From: Theristus sp. LFF4_11 | Lineage: Eukaryota; Nematoda; Chromadorea; Monhysterida; Xyalidae | Direction of reading: 5' to 3' | Assembly: GCA_030248135.1 (NCBI GenBank) | Contig: JASANC010000629.1 | Coordinates: 1 to 64,000 of the forward strand | DNA: 64,000 nucleotides | Shown: positions 12,401-35,271 of the stretch, piece after piece | How positions within the stretch are numbered: position 1 is the first letter of the stretch | How the letters are laid out: every line of letters begins with the position of its first letter | The notes under the pieces: model-generated | What the model was told of the DNA's origin: nothing | What the model saw: the letters and a program-made list of their open reading frames with translations, nothing else | The model's database searches: none | Translations under genes and position numbers: made by a program

Positions 12401-14769
12401 TCTGAATTTTGGGCGTTAGTTTCGCGACTGGCGACATTGTAAAAAATACCAGCAGCTTGATTGATTAGATCAGTTGTAAAATAACTTTTTCTTCATAATG
12501 TTAGGTGCTGTGAACGATGAACACGTTTCGCTATCATCGTAAAATCAAACGAGAAATTTCAGCAATTTTTCCAAAGAACCGGCTATAAGTGGCGCGAAAA
12601 AGCAAAAAAATGGTGTTTGTCTTAAGTAACAAACAGAAGAAAGTACGTTGTGGTTGATATGTTTGGTTGAAATATACCTGAACACATGGTCTTTTTTCCT
12701 GAGCAGTAAAACGTTTAACAACACGTCGAAATGATAACATTGCAAAAGATGTTATGTGTACATTTTTCGCACAATTTCCACGAAATTGCATGTTTGTTGT
12801 AAAACAGAATGGCGTGAAAAGACGCTTGTATAAAGTGTTTTACTTGTCACAGATTGATTCGCCTGATTATGTTATGGCATGGCTATTTACAAACCAACGT
12901 GCAAACAGTTCTTCAAGAAATATGATTTTCTACTGCTGTAAAACTTACAGTTATACAACATGTTTTATGGTTATGTGTGTGCATGTCATCGTCATGTAAC
13001 TTCAACGCTTAATACAGGGTGGACGGAAAATACGCATATTATAAATAAGGAAACCATAATTATTATGTACTGAGTAAGGGAATTGGGGTAACAAAAATGT
13101 AAATAGTTTCTATACTTACTATTGAACTTAAGAAAAACACAAATAACGTTGCTTATTTTCGTAGTCGTAGCATAAAAGCAATTCCTTGTTCACCTCATTT
13201 TTGTTTGACCCTGTATGTACGTTTAAAACGTGCAAACATACATGTAACCGTCTAAGTTACAAGGTTCGTTCGTTACCTTGACGAGATTGTGTCCACTGAT
13301 TAATGAACTTGTATTGCAGCGGCATGCTTCGGGCTATCATTGCATTTATTTGCGTTTATTGCAAAAGAGAAAAAACAAGAAAATTTGTTGTGGTAGCAAA
13401 ATGTCTACTGTATAACTTGATTGGGGTTTGAAAGCAATACTTGAAGAATGATGATGAAATAAGTCTAGACTCTAGACTGAATTTACTGAAATCGGGTTGC
13501 TTCAAGTTGATTAGTTGAAGAAAGAATAAATTTTGTGAACATTTCGTTGTTTCGCTGCGAAATGCAACAAATTTACTGCCGTTGAATTGTGGTGTGAACT
13601 GATAGTTTATTAACGGTGATGGGTCTGTGTGTATGTTTAAACCTGGTTTAATGTGTTCAAACTAACCTTCTCCGCTCCGCAGGCTAACGTTCAAAATACC
13701 AAAACACCGTTGCTAAAATACTGTTGATTCAACAAATTTAGTGAACGAACTGTACTGTATCACTGTGAGAGTCTCTTAAAATATTGTGAATGCAGCAAAA
13801 ACAGAAAACCAGTGTGCATCATGTCATATGTCCGGTGTCGCTCTATCAAAAAAACTTCAACATCGCACTCGCATTCAGGGCCTCGCTCGCGACGCGTCAC
13901 TCACCAAGCACACCAACCTGCTTCAGGTCCACGCTGTCGCAGAGTAAAACGCAAGGAGCCCGGCGGCGGCGGTGGTGGTGGTTCGGCAGGATCTGCCGGT
14001 GCAGTGAGCGGCGGTCGTTCGGTGTCGCCGGCGTCCTCGATCGGTGGCGGTAGCTGCTCCAATGGCGGTGGCTCCGAGGAGAAGCGCCCGAGAACGGCGT
14101 TCACGAGTCAACAGTTGAGCCGACTGAAGGCGGAGTTCCAGGAGAACAAGTATCTGACCGAGAAACGTCGGCAGGAGCTCGCGCACGAACTCGGCCTCAA
14201 CGAGTCGCAGATCAAGATCTGGTTTCAGGTAAAATTACAGGGCGATCAGCTGATTGGCTGGTGTGGTGGTCACGTGATGCAGGCTTTTGGTGCGAAACCG
14301 ACTCCGCTTCCACAGCAATGGCCTGCACAGAAAGCATGTATCACGTGATCACCAACCAACCAATCTGCTGATTCCCTACCAACCTTTCACGGGGGTTTTC
14401 GGCTGCGGTATACACTGGTGATTAGTCGAGGGAGTTAGAGATAGAGCTGGTTCCACGAAACCGAACAGTTGACAGAATCAAGTGCAAGCAGATTGTACTG
14501 CTAGCTTTGTTCCAGCCAATCATCGTTCCTTGGATATGTACTAACAGTTTGTTGATTATGGTTGTCAGTTGTTCTCCACCAGCCCATCATCATAAAACTA
14601 TGTACATTGTACATACGTACGTTGTATTTACTCTTCTCAACACTTTTTGCAGAACAAACGTGCAAAGATCAAGAAGCAGGTGGGCGCGCGGAATCCGCTG
14701 GCATTACATTTGATGGCGCAAGGCCTCTACAATCATTCCACGGTGCCTGTGGACGCCGACGACCAATAA
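3456..14769 (+). CDS. en: Engrailed homeodomain transcription factor, complete (four coding exons, 304 aa)
   Basis: The exons are 3456-3629, 4110-4431, 13927-14228 and 14653-14769; all phases join and the stop is TAA 14767-14769. The start ATG sits in a good context (gcaccATGG). Exon 1 carries the EH1 Groucho-binding repressor motif FSIAQIL (residues 44-50). Exon 2 ends with the PBC-interaction motif [17 protein letters not shown], read across the splice into [11 protein letters not shown]. The homeodomain spans about residues 217-276, with RPRTAF at its start and [14 protein letters not shown] in helix 3, Gln at position 50. The tail [10 protein letters not shown] is the engrailed-specific EH5 region. 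This is a DNA-binding repressor acting in segment, boundary and neuronal patterning in animals. A Gly/Ser-rich linker separates EH3 from the homeodomain. Intron 2 is 9.5 kb and may hold enhancers; intron 3 interrupts the homeobox exactly between Q50 and N51. Family identity is very secure. Confidence 0.97.
4432..13926. other. Engrailed intron 2 (9.5 kb), no gene recognised inside
   Basis: The intron runs from the GTAATT donor at 4432 to the CTTCAG acceptor at 13926 and is AT-rich throughout. ORFs inside it (for example 7606-8142 and 8892-9323) have no domain or splice support. It contains one short TIR element (13013-13215), CATGTATGTATG-type simple repeats near 5815 and 6620, and nothing else I can assign. 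Its size relative to introns 1 and 3 (480 and 424 bp) makes it a candidate for cis-regulatory content. Confidence 0.8.
13013..13215. mobile_element. TIR element related to 2753-2962
   Basis: Begins tacagggtgg and ends gaccctgta, inside engrailed intron 2. It shares the left terminus and a similar length (about 203 bp) with the element at 2753-2962. The right end is less well preserved. Confidence 0.45.
14244..14375. mobile_element. Palindromic CTGATTGG-family MITE in engrailed intron 3
   Basis: A short inverted-repeat element: GATCAGCTGATTGGCTGG and CACGTGATGCAGGCTT on the left pair with AAAGCATGTATCACGTGATCACC and AATCTGCTGATT on the right, around a core CTCCGCTTCCACAGCA. It begins about 15 bp after the GTAAAA donor of engrailed exon 3. 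Other copies are near 24503, 41003, 58290, 59130, 59368 and 62505. Confidence 0.75.
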
Positions 14770-17700
14770 TTATTATTGGAATTACTATTTTGAATGTTCA
14801 ATTATTATTTTTTAGTAGATCTTAGTTGATGAAGCAACCTGTCGCTTTCTGTACATGGACCTGCTGATTTTGCGCTGTCACTTTCTCTTGAAAGTTCTGT
14901 TTGTTTTTGTTTTGTTTTTGCCATTATGAACTCTGTGATTGTTGGGAGGTTTTCAAAGTCTATCTATCTATCATACGATTTCAACCTACAGATTATTGTA
15001 AAAACGGGAACTCCATGGTATTTCGATTTGGTGAAAGTGTTATCCGACAAGATTCTTTTTAGGGTCAAGTACTGTAAATTTAAGGAACGATTCTTACTCA
15101 CATCACAGCCATTTGTACAGATATGGAAAATTCTATTTCTTTCTTTCTCTGACTTAGTGCGGTTTTTTGATCTGCATGTAGTTTTTTACTAGGACTATTT
15201 TGCAAAACACTTCTGCAAAAAAACATTTTTGACGTGGCGTTAAAATTTAATGCCAGCACATATTTTACATCTTTTAGTTAATTTTTGCACATTTCTATTT
15301 ACAAAATTTCTTTTTTTAGAGGTGTGCAGACTGTTATATCGCTCTGTCACTATGATGCTTTCGCTTGATCTCAAACGTTGTGACTATTGTTCTCCCCGCG
15401 TTTCCCTTTTTAGTTTTTTTGTTCCTTTGTTTCTTACGTCCCGATCTCACAAAGTACACAATTATACAGTCTCTGTCGAACTTTGTATCTCTTTTCCTTT
15501 CTCCGTTTATTCGCGTTATTGCTGCAACAGTTTTTTTGTTAATATTGAAGTCTTTAATTTTTGTTTGAAAGATCTCTCTTTGAAACTTCAGCATCAGATT
15601 TATTTAGGTAAACGTTTTTTTCAAAATGGGATTTGGATTGGACTTCAGCTCTCAGCAAAACTTTCGATATTTTGAGCAAATATTTTTGATGCATAGTTCG
15701 TTCATTCGAACCGGTCAGACAGTTCTGGCGTCATGGTTTAAACGATAGCTCCGACATAGCTGAGCTAAAGTTTACAGTAATGACGCCATTTCCGTCTGAC
15801 ACGTTCTCCTAAACAGATTTTAGTTGGCCATTTATCAATTTGTGCAGCCGTATGCGTTAATGGCAGCTTTGTTTGCATTGTAATCTCTGTGCATGTCTCG
15901 GGTTGTTGTGTTTCGTCAGTTTTTGGACAAAAAAATAAAATAACTCGGATGGAGCTTTCCGCGAAAAGAGTTTTGGTCTTCAATTAAAAAAACCATTTAG
16001 GCTCACGGAGAAAAATAGTCAACTGTTAGGACAAAAAAGTGGTATGAAACACTGTTTTGCATCACAAAAACTTATTTTTACAATGTTTTTTGCAGAAGTT
16101 CAGTGGTAATGTGAAATTGAAATGCATGTAATTTTCCACTATCATCTTTTATTTTGGATCCGATAATAAGTGATTCGGATCTTCCTGAAACGATAATAAA
16201 TGGATTGAAAAGCCAGACAGACCGAATTATTTTCCACCAAAACAGCACAAAGGCCAATATGCTTTGTTCTGGAGAACACATGTTTTCATGGACCAACCAA
16301 TTAATCAATCATTTTGCCAGATATCAGTTTTATTGGTCAGTTTGGAGTAAGGAAGGAGACAACAATTCCGTTGTGCGTACCACTTCATCTTATCAACGCA
16401 ATCTGGTAAAAGAGTCCACACAACAAAAAAAATGCAGCGCGCTTGTCAGAAATTGGCGATTTGACCAACATATTAGCCAATTTGTACAACCATTTCAAAC
16501 ACTTGGTGTAAATCACTCTAAAGATGTACAAATGTATGTATCACGTATCATTACTTCGCAGTGGCATCGCATAGCGTGTGCGTGACAAGACGAGCGAAAC
16601 AATGATCGATTGATTTGCCTGCAAGCAACATTTCCATCCAAAAGTCATTCCTGATGTGAGTGTGGTGTGATCAGACTGTCACAAGGTCAACTGAATATTC
16701 ACCAGCATATTTCACGCTCTCAGTTGAGACGAGTCTGCGTGCCGCCAGCTGATTGGCCGAATGTTTGAGTTCATTGTGCTGATTGGCTGTACTGACTAAC
16801 CAATTAACGTATTCTACTCAAACGGGGCGAATCAGCGGACTGCATACAAAACGAGGTGCCATGGCCCCATGTACACACGCACATCGTGTCCGAGTGTCTG
16901 ACTCAATTGGTGTGCGGTGTGCAAGACTTCTCTTTTAAAGTTTCGACGAAATTCCAGTGCACCTAACCACCGTAACTACATTACACGTTTCAATTGCCGC
17001 CACACGCCACAGCAAGAGGATTCTCAATGACAAATTCGTTAATATAGCTGGCGATGGTTTTTTAGGCTGGCCAAGCAATAAACGATGTTGTAGCTGACGA
17101 AAAAAAGTTATATGATATCGCACATGTATAAAAAATTAAAATACATAGATAAATCAGGCAGTGTCAATGTCAAAACTTTCGATAACGATTTCGACACGGT
17201 GTTATTGGAAATGTCCGTGACGGAGAGTCTACAACAGTGAATCCGTATTTTTTTTCAAAGGTATCGGATGGATTTTAGAAACGGCAAGATACCGTAACCG
17301 TAGGCTTCAATTGGTTCCTTTCTTCAATTGGTGACACTTGGCAAATTGTACGCACGCGCAATTGTTATGTCTTCGAAGTGTAATACCGTATTACCTCTAT
17401 TAAACCCCCATGGGGGTTTATTTCTTCAGCGACTTCTGGGGGTGGGGGTTTATTTTTGGGGGGGGGATTATTTTTGGGGGGGGTTTATTTGGAAACCATT
17501 TTTAGGGGTGGGCAAAATGGCAAAAATACCTTCCATGGCAGGAAGGAAGTCGCAGAAACTTCTACTTTTCACAGAGATTTCCTTTGGTAACAGCCTTTTG
17601 TAATGAAATTACCGCCAACTCATCCCTTTGGGGCCTTTGGTAGCACAATTTCACCAATGTCACTGCATTCAGCCACTGAATTCGCTAGGTATGTGTTTCA

Positions 17701-18751
17701 AACAGGTTTCTAATAAACCCCCATGGGGGTTTATTTTTGGGGGGGGGATTATTTGGAAACTTGTCGAGGGGGTGGGGGTTTATTTTTGGGGGGGGGGTTT
17801 AATTTTGGGGGGGGGTTTAATAGAGGTAATACGGTAGGTTTTGATGTGTGTTATTTCAAAATCACATGGATGGCATCCACACGGTCAAATCGTTTACAAC
17901 ATCATCTTACCATTACGAAATTGCGTGTTTACTGTTTACGCAACTTCGGTTAAGTTTTTTATGTCTTTAACAGTATTTTTAACTGCATGTATTCCAAAAT
18001 GATAAAATTTCACCTACAAAATCGCAGCGCTGTTTCAACTGTAAACCTTGGCCCCCAACAAATTCCACTGCTTTGATATCTTTTAATTTTGCTTGTTTCA
18101 ACAAAAAACCCACCGTACTGTGTCGTGTTTCAGTTGTGTAAACACCCAAAGCCGAAATCTAATTAGCCAGACCGCGATACAAAGAACATCAACAGTGAGA
18201 TTTTTTATTGATGTCAATTTTTGAAACAAAAGTTACAAAAACAAATCGAATCAACCAACGTCAAACCGAATGAGAAATAAAACAGTATATTATGACAAAA
18301 CACGATTTTTGACAATTTGTTATTGTGAGACAAAATCGAAACCTGCCCACGGTATTGAAGTCAGTTTGGATATTCACAAGACTCATTGGATATCATCATT
18401 GAAAAACGGCACAAAAGTCGCACAGCTGTTCGAACAGTGAAGCTTCAAATTTGAAGGTAAAAAAACGGCAGCTCATTGATAACTTTCAACACCCGGGAAA
18501 AGTAACCAAAAATGCACACATATGAGCGAAATACGACAAGGCAAAAGAATCACCGTTGAGGAAGAATACTGTCACATGAAAACAAAACCGATTGCAAAAG
18601 CACCAAAAGCAATTGTTTCGACAACGTCGAAAAGCTGGCAAAATCACAAAAAATACTGGAATCAACATAAAATGAGAGATGCCGAAAAAACGGACCAAAG
18701 AAGATCAAAAAAGGTGTTTACTGAGATCAATTAAAGGCAAAATTCGGGGTC
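14770..18751. other. Intergenic between engrailed and MCM5 (convergent 3' ends); no gene recognised
   Basis: Several ORFs exceed 60 codons (15250-15675, 16154-16585) but are hydrophobic or low complexity, with no domain and no splice-consistent partners. The stretch holds one G-rich TIR element (17384-17836) and a degenerate repeat fragment with GCTGATTGG near 16740-16800. Confidence 0.6.
17384..17836. mobile_element. G-rich MITE with TACCGTATTACCTCTATTA termini, copy 1
   Basis: About 453 bp. The left end TACCGTATTACCTCTATTAA is the reverse complement of the right end TTAATAGAGGTAATACGGTA. The C-rich left and G-rich right internal flanks contain many runs of 5-9 G in the form GGGGGTTTATTTTTGGGGG. 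The middle is shared almost base for base with 25355-25787, including CATCCCTTTGGGGCCTTTGG. No coding capacity. Confidence 0.85.
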
Positions 18752-30724
<11,973 letters not shown>

Positions 30725-31635
30725 TTTATGTTTGTTTTATTTTTGTTTATTTTTTACTTTTTTTCTGAAAATTACACAGATTTTTTAATCTTTTTTTTTC
30801 AAATCTTCTTATAACTGAGATTTAACTTTGATTTGATTTGAATTTTTGATCTTTTTTAAATCTTCTTATCGCTGATTGTACACTGCTCAATTTCTGTTGT
30901 ATTTTTTTGTGCTGTGATCGTGATTGAAGCTCGATTTGTTTTCGTCATCTTCAGAAAAACAAACTGCAAAACCAACTCGAACCGCGTGCTGTCTCTGTGC
31001 CATTTTGAATTTGCGCTGCGCTCTTGTCAATGTTGACTGTTGAGCGCTTGCTTGCTTCCTCTGCTCGCGTCCACTTGTATGTTCCAAAACGTGACCATAT
31101 TTCAAAATTCCCGCTTTTACAAACACCTAGATTTACATCAGTACACGGCATTTCTCATCTACAGCAGGGTGCTTGCTGTACTACTGTTTGTTATGTGTTA
31201 TGTTGGATGGATCCTCCAACAATTATGCGATTTTCCAATTCAGTTAGCAGCACTGTTGTTACTGAATGATACACAAATCGGTGTCGAATGTCGAACAAAT
31301 CAAATGATGTGGAAATTTAGAATAAATTATGTAAATGCTTTTTCATGTTTGGTTGCAGTATTTGCAGTATTCAGTACGTTAAAAACTCACAAGTGTTGAA
31401 TTTCAAGATTGTTGTTTTGGTTCTCAGGCTATTCAAACCAATCGCCGTAATACATGTATTTTATTATTTTTATTCTGAAAAGACAAATTTTTGAATGAAA
31501 CCTCAAGTGAAATTTCTCTGATGGTGCACCGAAGTAACCAACCATTGTCTTCATTGCAGTCGAGTAGTTTGAAAGTCAACATTGCACAAATGTGATGAAC
31601 TTCAAAACAGCCTTCATGAAAAGAATGCAAACGCG
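30725..31635. promoter_or_regulatory. Divergent 5' region shared by MCM5 and the lectin/sushi gene
   Basis: This 911 bp gap separates two start codons pointing away from each other. The MCM5 side is T-rich. An E2F-like TTCCCGC lies at 31108-31114, about 385 bp upstream of the MCM5 start; E2F control of MCM genes is established in animals, but this single site is weak evidence. A 119-codon ORF at 31040-31399 (+) is hydrophobic and unrecognised, and I do not call it a gene. Confidence 0.35.
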
Positions 31636-34403
31636 ATGTCACCTTATCATATTTTATCGACTCCAGTCATTCTTCTCAGTCCAGCTTCATTCGCAATGTT
31701 GGCCGCAGTTCACGGAGCAGTCACAGGTTCAAAAATAAAGCAGGTTGAGGACAGATGCAATCAACTTTTTATCCGCCAAAAAGTGATTTGAGTGGTGAAC
31801 AATCAACATCGCACTTAGGTATTTGATAGCGCCCAAAACAAGTCCGCTCAAAACCCGCAAACACTCTTCAACTGCTATTTCACGCTGAAAAGGTGGCCGA
31901 ACAGGTGTCCGTCCGGTGTCTTATCCACTCGAGTGTCCCGCTGTGTGTGCTGTTCCGAGACATATCCCGGGAATAAAAGTGGCAAGTGGGAGCTCCACAG
32001 TTTCGGCGTTTTGGACCACTTTTATTTCGCGAGACACCACACGGGATACCACGCGGGACACCACACGGGATACCACACGGAACACCATACGGGATACCAC
32101 GCGGAACACCATACGGGATACCACGCGGGACAGCTAGGCCGACAAGACACTGGACGCAACTGTTCGGACACCTTTTTTTGAGCAGCGTGCTATTGTTTCT
32201 ATCTTTCAGAATGCCCCAGTTGCATCGACGGCTATTCGAGTGTTGCCGGTCTACCCTTCTGCTATCGCTATTATAGCGGCAGCAACTGGTCCTGCGAGAG
32301 TGCACAGGCGAACTGCGAGGCAACCGGAGGCACTACGGCAAACTGTGGAAGTTTGGCGTCCGCTACGGATGCGGCACAAAATGAGGCGTTGAGAAGTGAG
32401 GAGGGGAAGAGAGCGCGGTTTTGAGGAAAACTCGCCCTTTGTGCACGCTGATTTTGATGTAAAAAGCGATTACCAGCGAAATATCGCAAAATTGTCTGCG
32501 ATTTTGCTCGCAAACCCCGTAATCACTTCTAAAATCGCATTTTTTGACCAAGAGTTTCCTCTGAAAACCTTATTTAACTGGAAACTCAGAATTGTGGTAA
32601 ATTTCCATTCACGGATTGTAAATTCCAGCGTGGTACAACTCAATTCCAAAGGATCCGGACTTTGCCTATTTCGGAATCGTGAAGTCAAATATCACCGACG
32701 TCTGGCAGTGGACAGACGGTCAAACAATGACGTTTGATAACTGGCAATCGACTCGTAAATTTCATTTTTGGCCACCGTTGTTGCTTTTTTTTGTTGGAAC
32801 TTTATGTCTGAATTGAATATCTGGAACTCTGCGGTTGACTTCCAGGGCGATATTGCAAATGTCTGAAGTGGATGTGTGCTTTTGTGCATTCCTCAAACTT
32901 TGTTTAAAATAAAACAGAAACAAAATTGAAAAAAACCGATTGTTGAAATGGTTTTTCGCTGAAGCTGGTGACAGCGAAATCTGCGGCCGAATTTCGTACT
33001 CCGACGGGAAATGGCGACCAACGACCGGTGCTGTTCAATACCCGCACATTTGTCAGACATTATGCTCAGGTATATGTTTTGCTCAACAATTTTGAATTTA
33101 GAGGGCATGTTATCATCGGCAGGCGTTCTAAAAACCGGAAAAATTTCCGAGTTTATCGCATTTCTGCAGTGAACGTTTGCACGATTCCCACCGGCGGTCA
33201 CACGGTCGCGGCGACCGAGTTCAACGTGTGCGGTCAGACGACCGTTCCGACCGGAGTGACCGTGACCGTAACCTGCAACGCGAGTCACGTGCTGAACAAC
33301 GAACCGACCGCAAACAGCATTACGGTCACTTGTGTTGCGGACAACCAATGGGACCGGACAGCTGCTTGTGTGCCGGGTATGTTTGGTGGGTTTTTTTTAG
33401 ATAACATCGTTTATTTTGCTCCCGCGTCTTAATGCGCGCAGTCTCATGCATGACGCGGGATTTCAAAATTGGCAAAGCGATTCGAATGCCCTAACTAAGG
33501 CCGGGTCACTTAGGCTACTCTGAATTGCCACATAAAGATTGAAACTATTATCTTTCATTTTGGTCCCGGTTCTCTATGCCTTTGCACACAGGGATAGGAA
33601 AAACGTTTCAAGAATCCGCGGGAATTCAAAATTGGGTTACGGTAGCTGACGAAAGACGTCGGATGACGTCATGCGTCTGGTTTAGTGTCCGGTTTTTCCC
33701 CAACGCGTGAAACTTTTGTGCACGCGGTCTTCCTGTAACGATAATAGTTTCCTTTCCACGCCCACCACAACCGCATTGAGTCACAGGTCTTAAAGAAGAG
33801 ATAATAGGCTCATATGTTCTTTTCAGAAGCTGCCCGTTTTCAGATAACATTTTTCCTTTCACACTTCCAGTGTGCAGCAAACCGCCGCCACTCGGCGCAT
33901 TTGTTGATTCGAGTGGGATTTCGTATTCGAATTCGCTGTCTGCGACTTTCGTCAACGCTCCGACTGGTACGGCGACTTTGAAGTGTTTGTCTGGCTACAA
34001 ATGGAAATCGGGCAGCTCAAGTTTAACGCGCACTTTGAGCTGCTCCGCTGCAGGCACTTGGACAAGCGGCGAATCGAGTCTGGATTGTGTGTCAGGTTAA
34101 GAATTTGAATTTTGCACCGTTTTATAACTGCCTTTTGGATAATTTTGTTGCTGACTGCAAAAACGCACGGGCGACGGACACACGGCACTTTGAAAAGTGG
34201 CGATACGATTTAGAGAAATCTTGCTACTGAAATCCTGAAATACGAAAAAAAGTGAAATTTAGTGAATGTCGTGTGGCATCTCTAGAATGTTGAATCTCTT
34301 CATGTCTTTCATTTCAGTCGCTCATCGATGTGCCCCAACAAGCGTTATCGCAATTCTTATTTTTATTGCAACAGCAATTGTGATTTCAAATATTGAGTTT
34401 TGA
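31636..34403 (+). CDS. Membrane-anchored C-type lectin domain / two-sushi protein (seven exons, 341 aa)
   Basis: Exons are 31636-31726, 32210-32395, 32629-32754, 32965-33069, 33170-33376, 33871-34095 and 34318-34403. Every domain exon has the same 1-1 phase, classic for shuffled extracellular modules. Exon 1 encodes a hydrophobic signal peptide. Exons 2-4 form a C-type lectin fold (CIDGYSSV, FCYRYYSGSNWSCESAQANC, WQWTDGQ, NWQS, final HICQTLC) with an N-glycosylation site NIT at residue 113. Exons 5 and 6 are sushi/CCP-like (CLSGYKW, CSAAGTW, DCVSG in the second; five cysteines in the first). The last exon is a hydrophobic segment ending ISNIEF with no cytoplasmic tail, suggesting a GPI anchor or tail anchor. 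The usual sugar/Ca motifs EPN, QPD and WND are absent, so sugar binding is doubtful. An upstream in-frame ATG at 31582 is possible; the chosen ATG puts the signal peptide at the terminus. Confidence 0.85.
31881..32189. mobile_element. TIR element, CACGCTG..GTCCGAACAG family, copy 1, with internal minisatellite
   Basis: The left end CACGCTGAAAAGGTGGCCGA faces the right end CTGTTCGGACACCTTTTTTT..CAGCGTG. It fills most of intron 1 of the lectin/sushi gene. The right half contains about ten tandem copies of a GGGATACCACAC / GGGACACCACGC decamer-like unit (about 32027-32130). Relatives at 40017-40223 and 44593-44877 share ends and the GAATAAAAGTGG / CCACTTTTATTTC internal arms. Confidence 0.75.
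32027..32130. repeat. Minisatellite of a 10 bp unit (GGGAYACCAC family)
   Basis: Tandem units alternate GGGACACCAC/ACGGGATACCAC/GCGGAACACC with small changes. The array lies inside the inverted-repeat element and leaves the reading frames open by chance, producing Arg-Asp-Thr-Thr type shadow ORFs. Confidence 0.8.
33541..33751. mobile_element. MITE-like TIR element (GAAACTATTATC ends)
   Basis: The left terminus GAAACTATTATC (33541-33552) is the exact inverse of GATAATAGTTTC (33740-33751). The middle matches the intronic element at 329-519 (TTTGCACAC, GGGATAGGA, GAATTCAAAATTGGGTTACGG, TCTTCCTG.AACGATAAT). It sits in intron 5 of the lectin/sushi gene. Partial relatives occur near 33425-33480, 16145-16200 and 47385-47530. 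Confidence 0.65.
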
Positions 34404-34479
34404 AAACGAAAAAAATATCGAACAATATGGCTCACACACAAGTTTGATCCCAATCTTTCAATCTCAAATCTCAAGAATG

Positions 34480-35271
34480 TCAACCGATTGGAATCAACAG
34501 CGAATCGTTTTTGTCAATGTGACTTTTGCAATTATTTTTTAGTCCATTGATCTGCTCGCTGCTCTTCTTCGTCACCAGAATTGTTTTCTTCTTGTTTTCA
34601 ACAATAAAATCGTTATTATTCTTTTTTGCTTTGGTAATTTTTGCGCTTTTCGGTTTCACTTGCACAAACGTCACCGTTTTGTTTCCAGCTTTTGCAACGG
34701 ACTGTTTGGCTTTTTCTTGGGCCAATCGCTGGCGTTTCGTCAGACGCGGACTTTGCTGTCGGCGATTTTGCGGCGCAGTGTCGGCAGTCAAAAAATAATG
34801 GTGATCATTGTTTTCAGTTTTGTTGCTACAATTTGCCATTTTTTCACTACCCTTTTTGCCAATCTTCCCGTTCTCCATTTGATCTGGTCTCTTTTTCGTA
34901 ATCGGACTCAAATGTAGGCCAATATGAACCAAACTCAATGTTCGCCGAAGCAGCTGACGTGCAAAGGTACTATTGTATTGTTGCTGATGATCAGTCGATG
35001 TGGATGTATTACTGCTGACTTGTTGCTGATGATGATGATGATGATGATGATGTGGTCGCCGTCTTTGACGGTGGATTTTCGGGCTCGGCAAGCAGAATCC
35101 ACTGTTGTGTCCGTGTTTGGAGGACGATCGTAGTTGGATCACGTCCTCGTGTGTGATTGGACCGGCATCGCCGCTTGAATGCGGACCGGCACTTGACGGT
35201 GGCCCGTGCACTGTAATTTTTTTAGTTTTGCGTCCACGCATTGCGCTGCCTGCGAACGCCCACTCTACCAC
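34480..35271 (-). CDS. Unrecognised basic, His/Gln-rich protein (single ORF, 263 aa)
   Basis: An uninterrupted 264-codon frame, long for this AT-rich DNA. The N-terminal 60 residues are Gly/Ser/Pro-rich with THEDVIQLRSSSKHG. An eight-His run and QQQ follow, then Asn/Thr-rich, and finally a strongly Lys-rich C-terminal half (TKRQRLAQEKAKQS, KTILVTKKSSEQ). This composition fits a nuclear or RNA-binding low-complexity protein, but the eight-His run comes from an ATG-type microsatellite (about 35026-35052), so chance remains possible. It ends 77 bp from the 3' end of the convergent lectin/sushi gene. A second in-frame Met (MRGRKTKK) is an equally good start. It could also be one exon of a larger gene. 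Confidence 0.35.
   Translation of the reverse strand: MVEWAFAGSAMRGRKTKKITVHGPPSSAGPHSSGDAGPITHEDVIQLRSSSKHGHNSGFCLPSPKIHRQRRRPHHHHHHHHQQQVSSNTSTSTDHQQQYNSTFARQLLRRTLSLVHIGLHLSPITKKRPDQMENGKIGKKGSEKMANCSNKTENNDHHYFLTADTAPQNRRQQSPRLTKRQRLAQEKAKQSVAKAGNKTVTFVQVKPKSAKITKAKKNNNDFIVENKKKTILVTKKSSEQINGLKNNCKSHIDKNDSLLIPIG
35026..35052. repeat. ATG/CAT trinucleotide microsatellite
   Basis: Nine ATG units on the plus strand, read as poly-His in the overlapping minus-strand ORF. Confidence 0.85.

Noticed and set aside
15250..15675. 141-codon hydrophobic ORF downstream of engrailed
   Set aside because: Composition reflects T-rich DNA (Phe, Leu, Ser); the opposite strand and other frames are equally open; no domain.
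16154..16585. 143-codon ORF between engrailed and MCM5
   Set aside because: No family resemblance; begins within a stretch similar to the right end of a dispersed repeat (CTTCCTGAAACGATAATA).
31040..31399. 119-codon hydrophobic ORF in the MCM5/lectin divergent region
   Set aside because: Could be a small membrane protein but has no homology I can recall, and overlapping frames are open; insufficient support.
31916..32137. ORFs encoding Arg-Asp-Thr-Thr repeats
   Set aside because: They are translations of a 10 bp minisatellite within a mobile element; several frames on both strands are open for the same reason.
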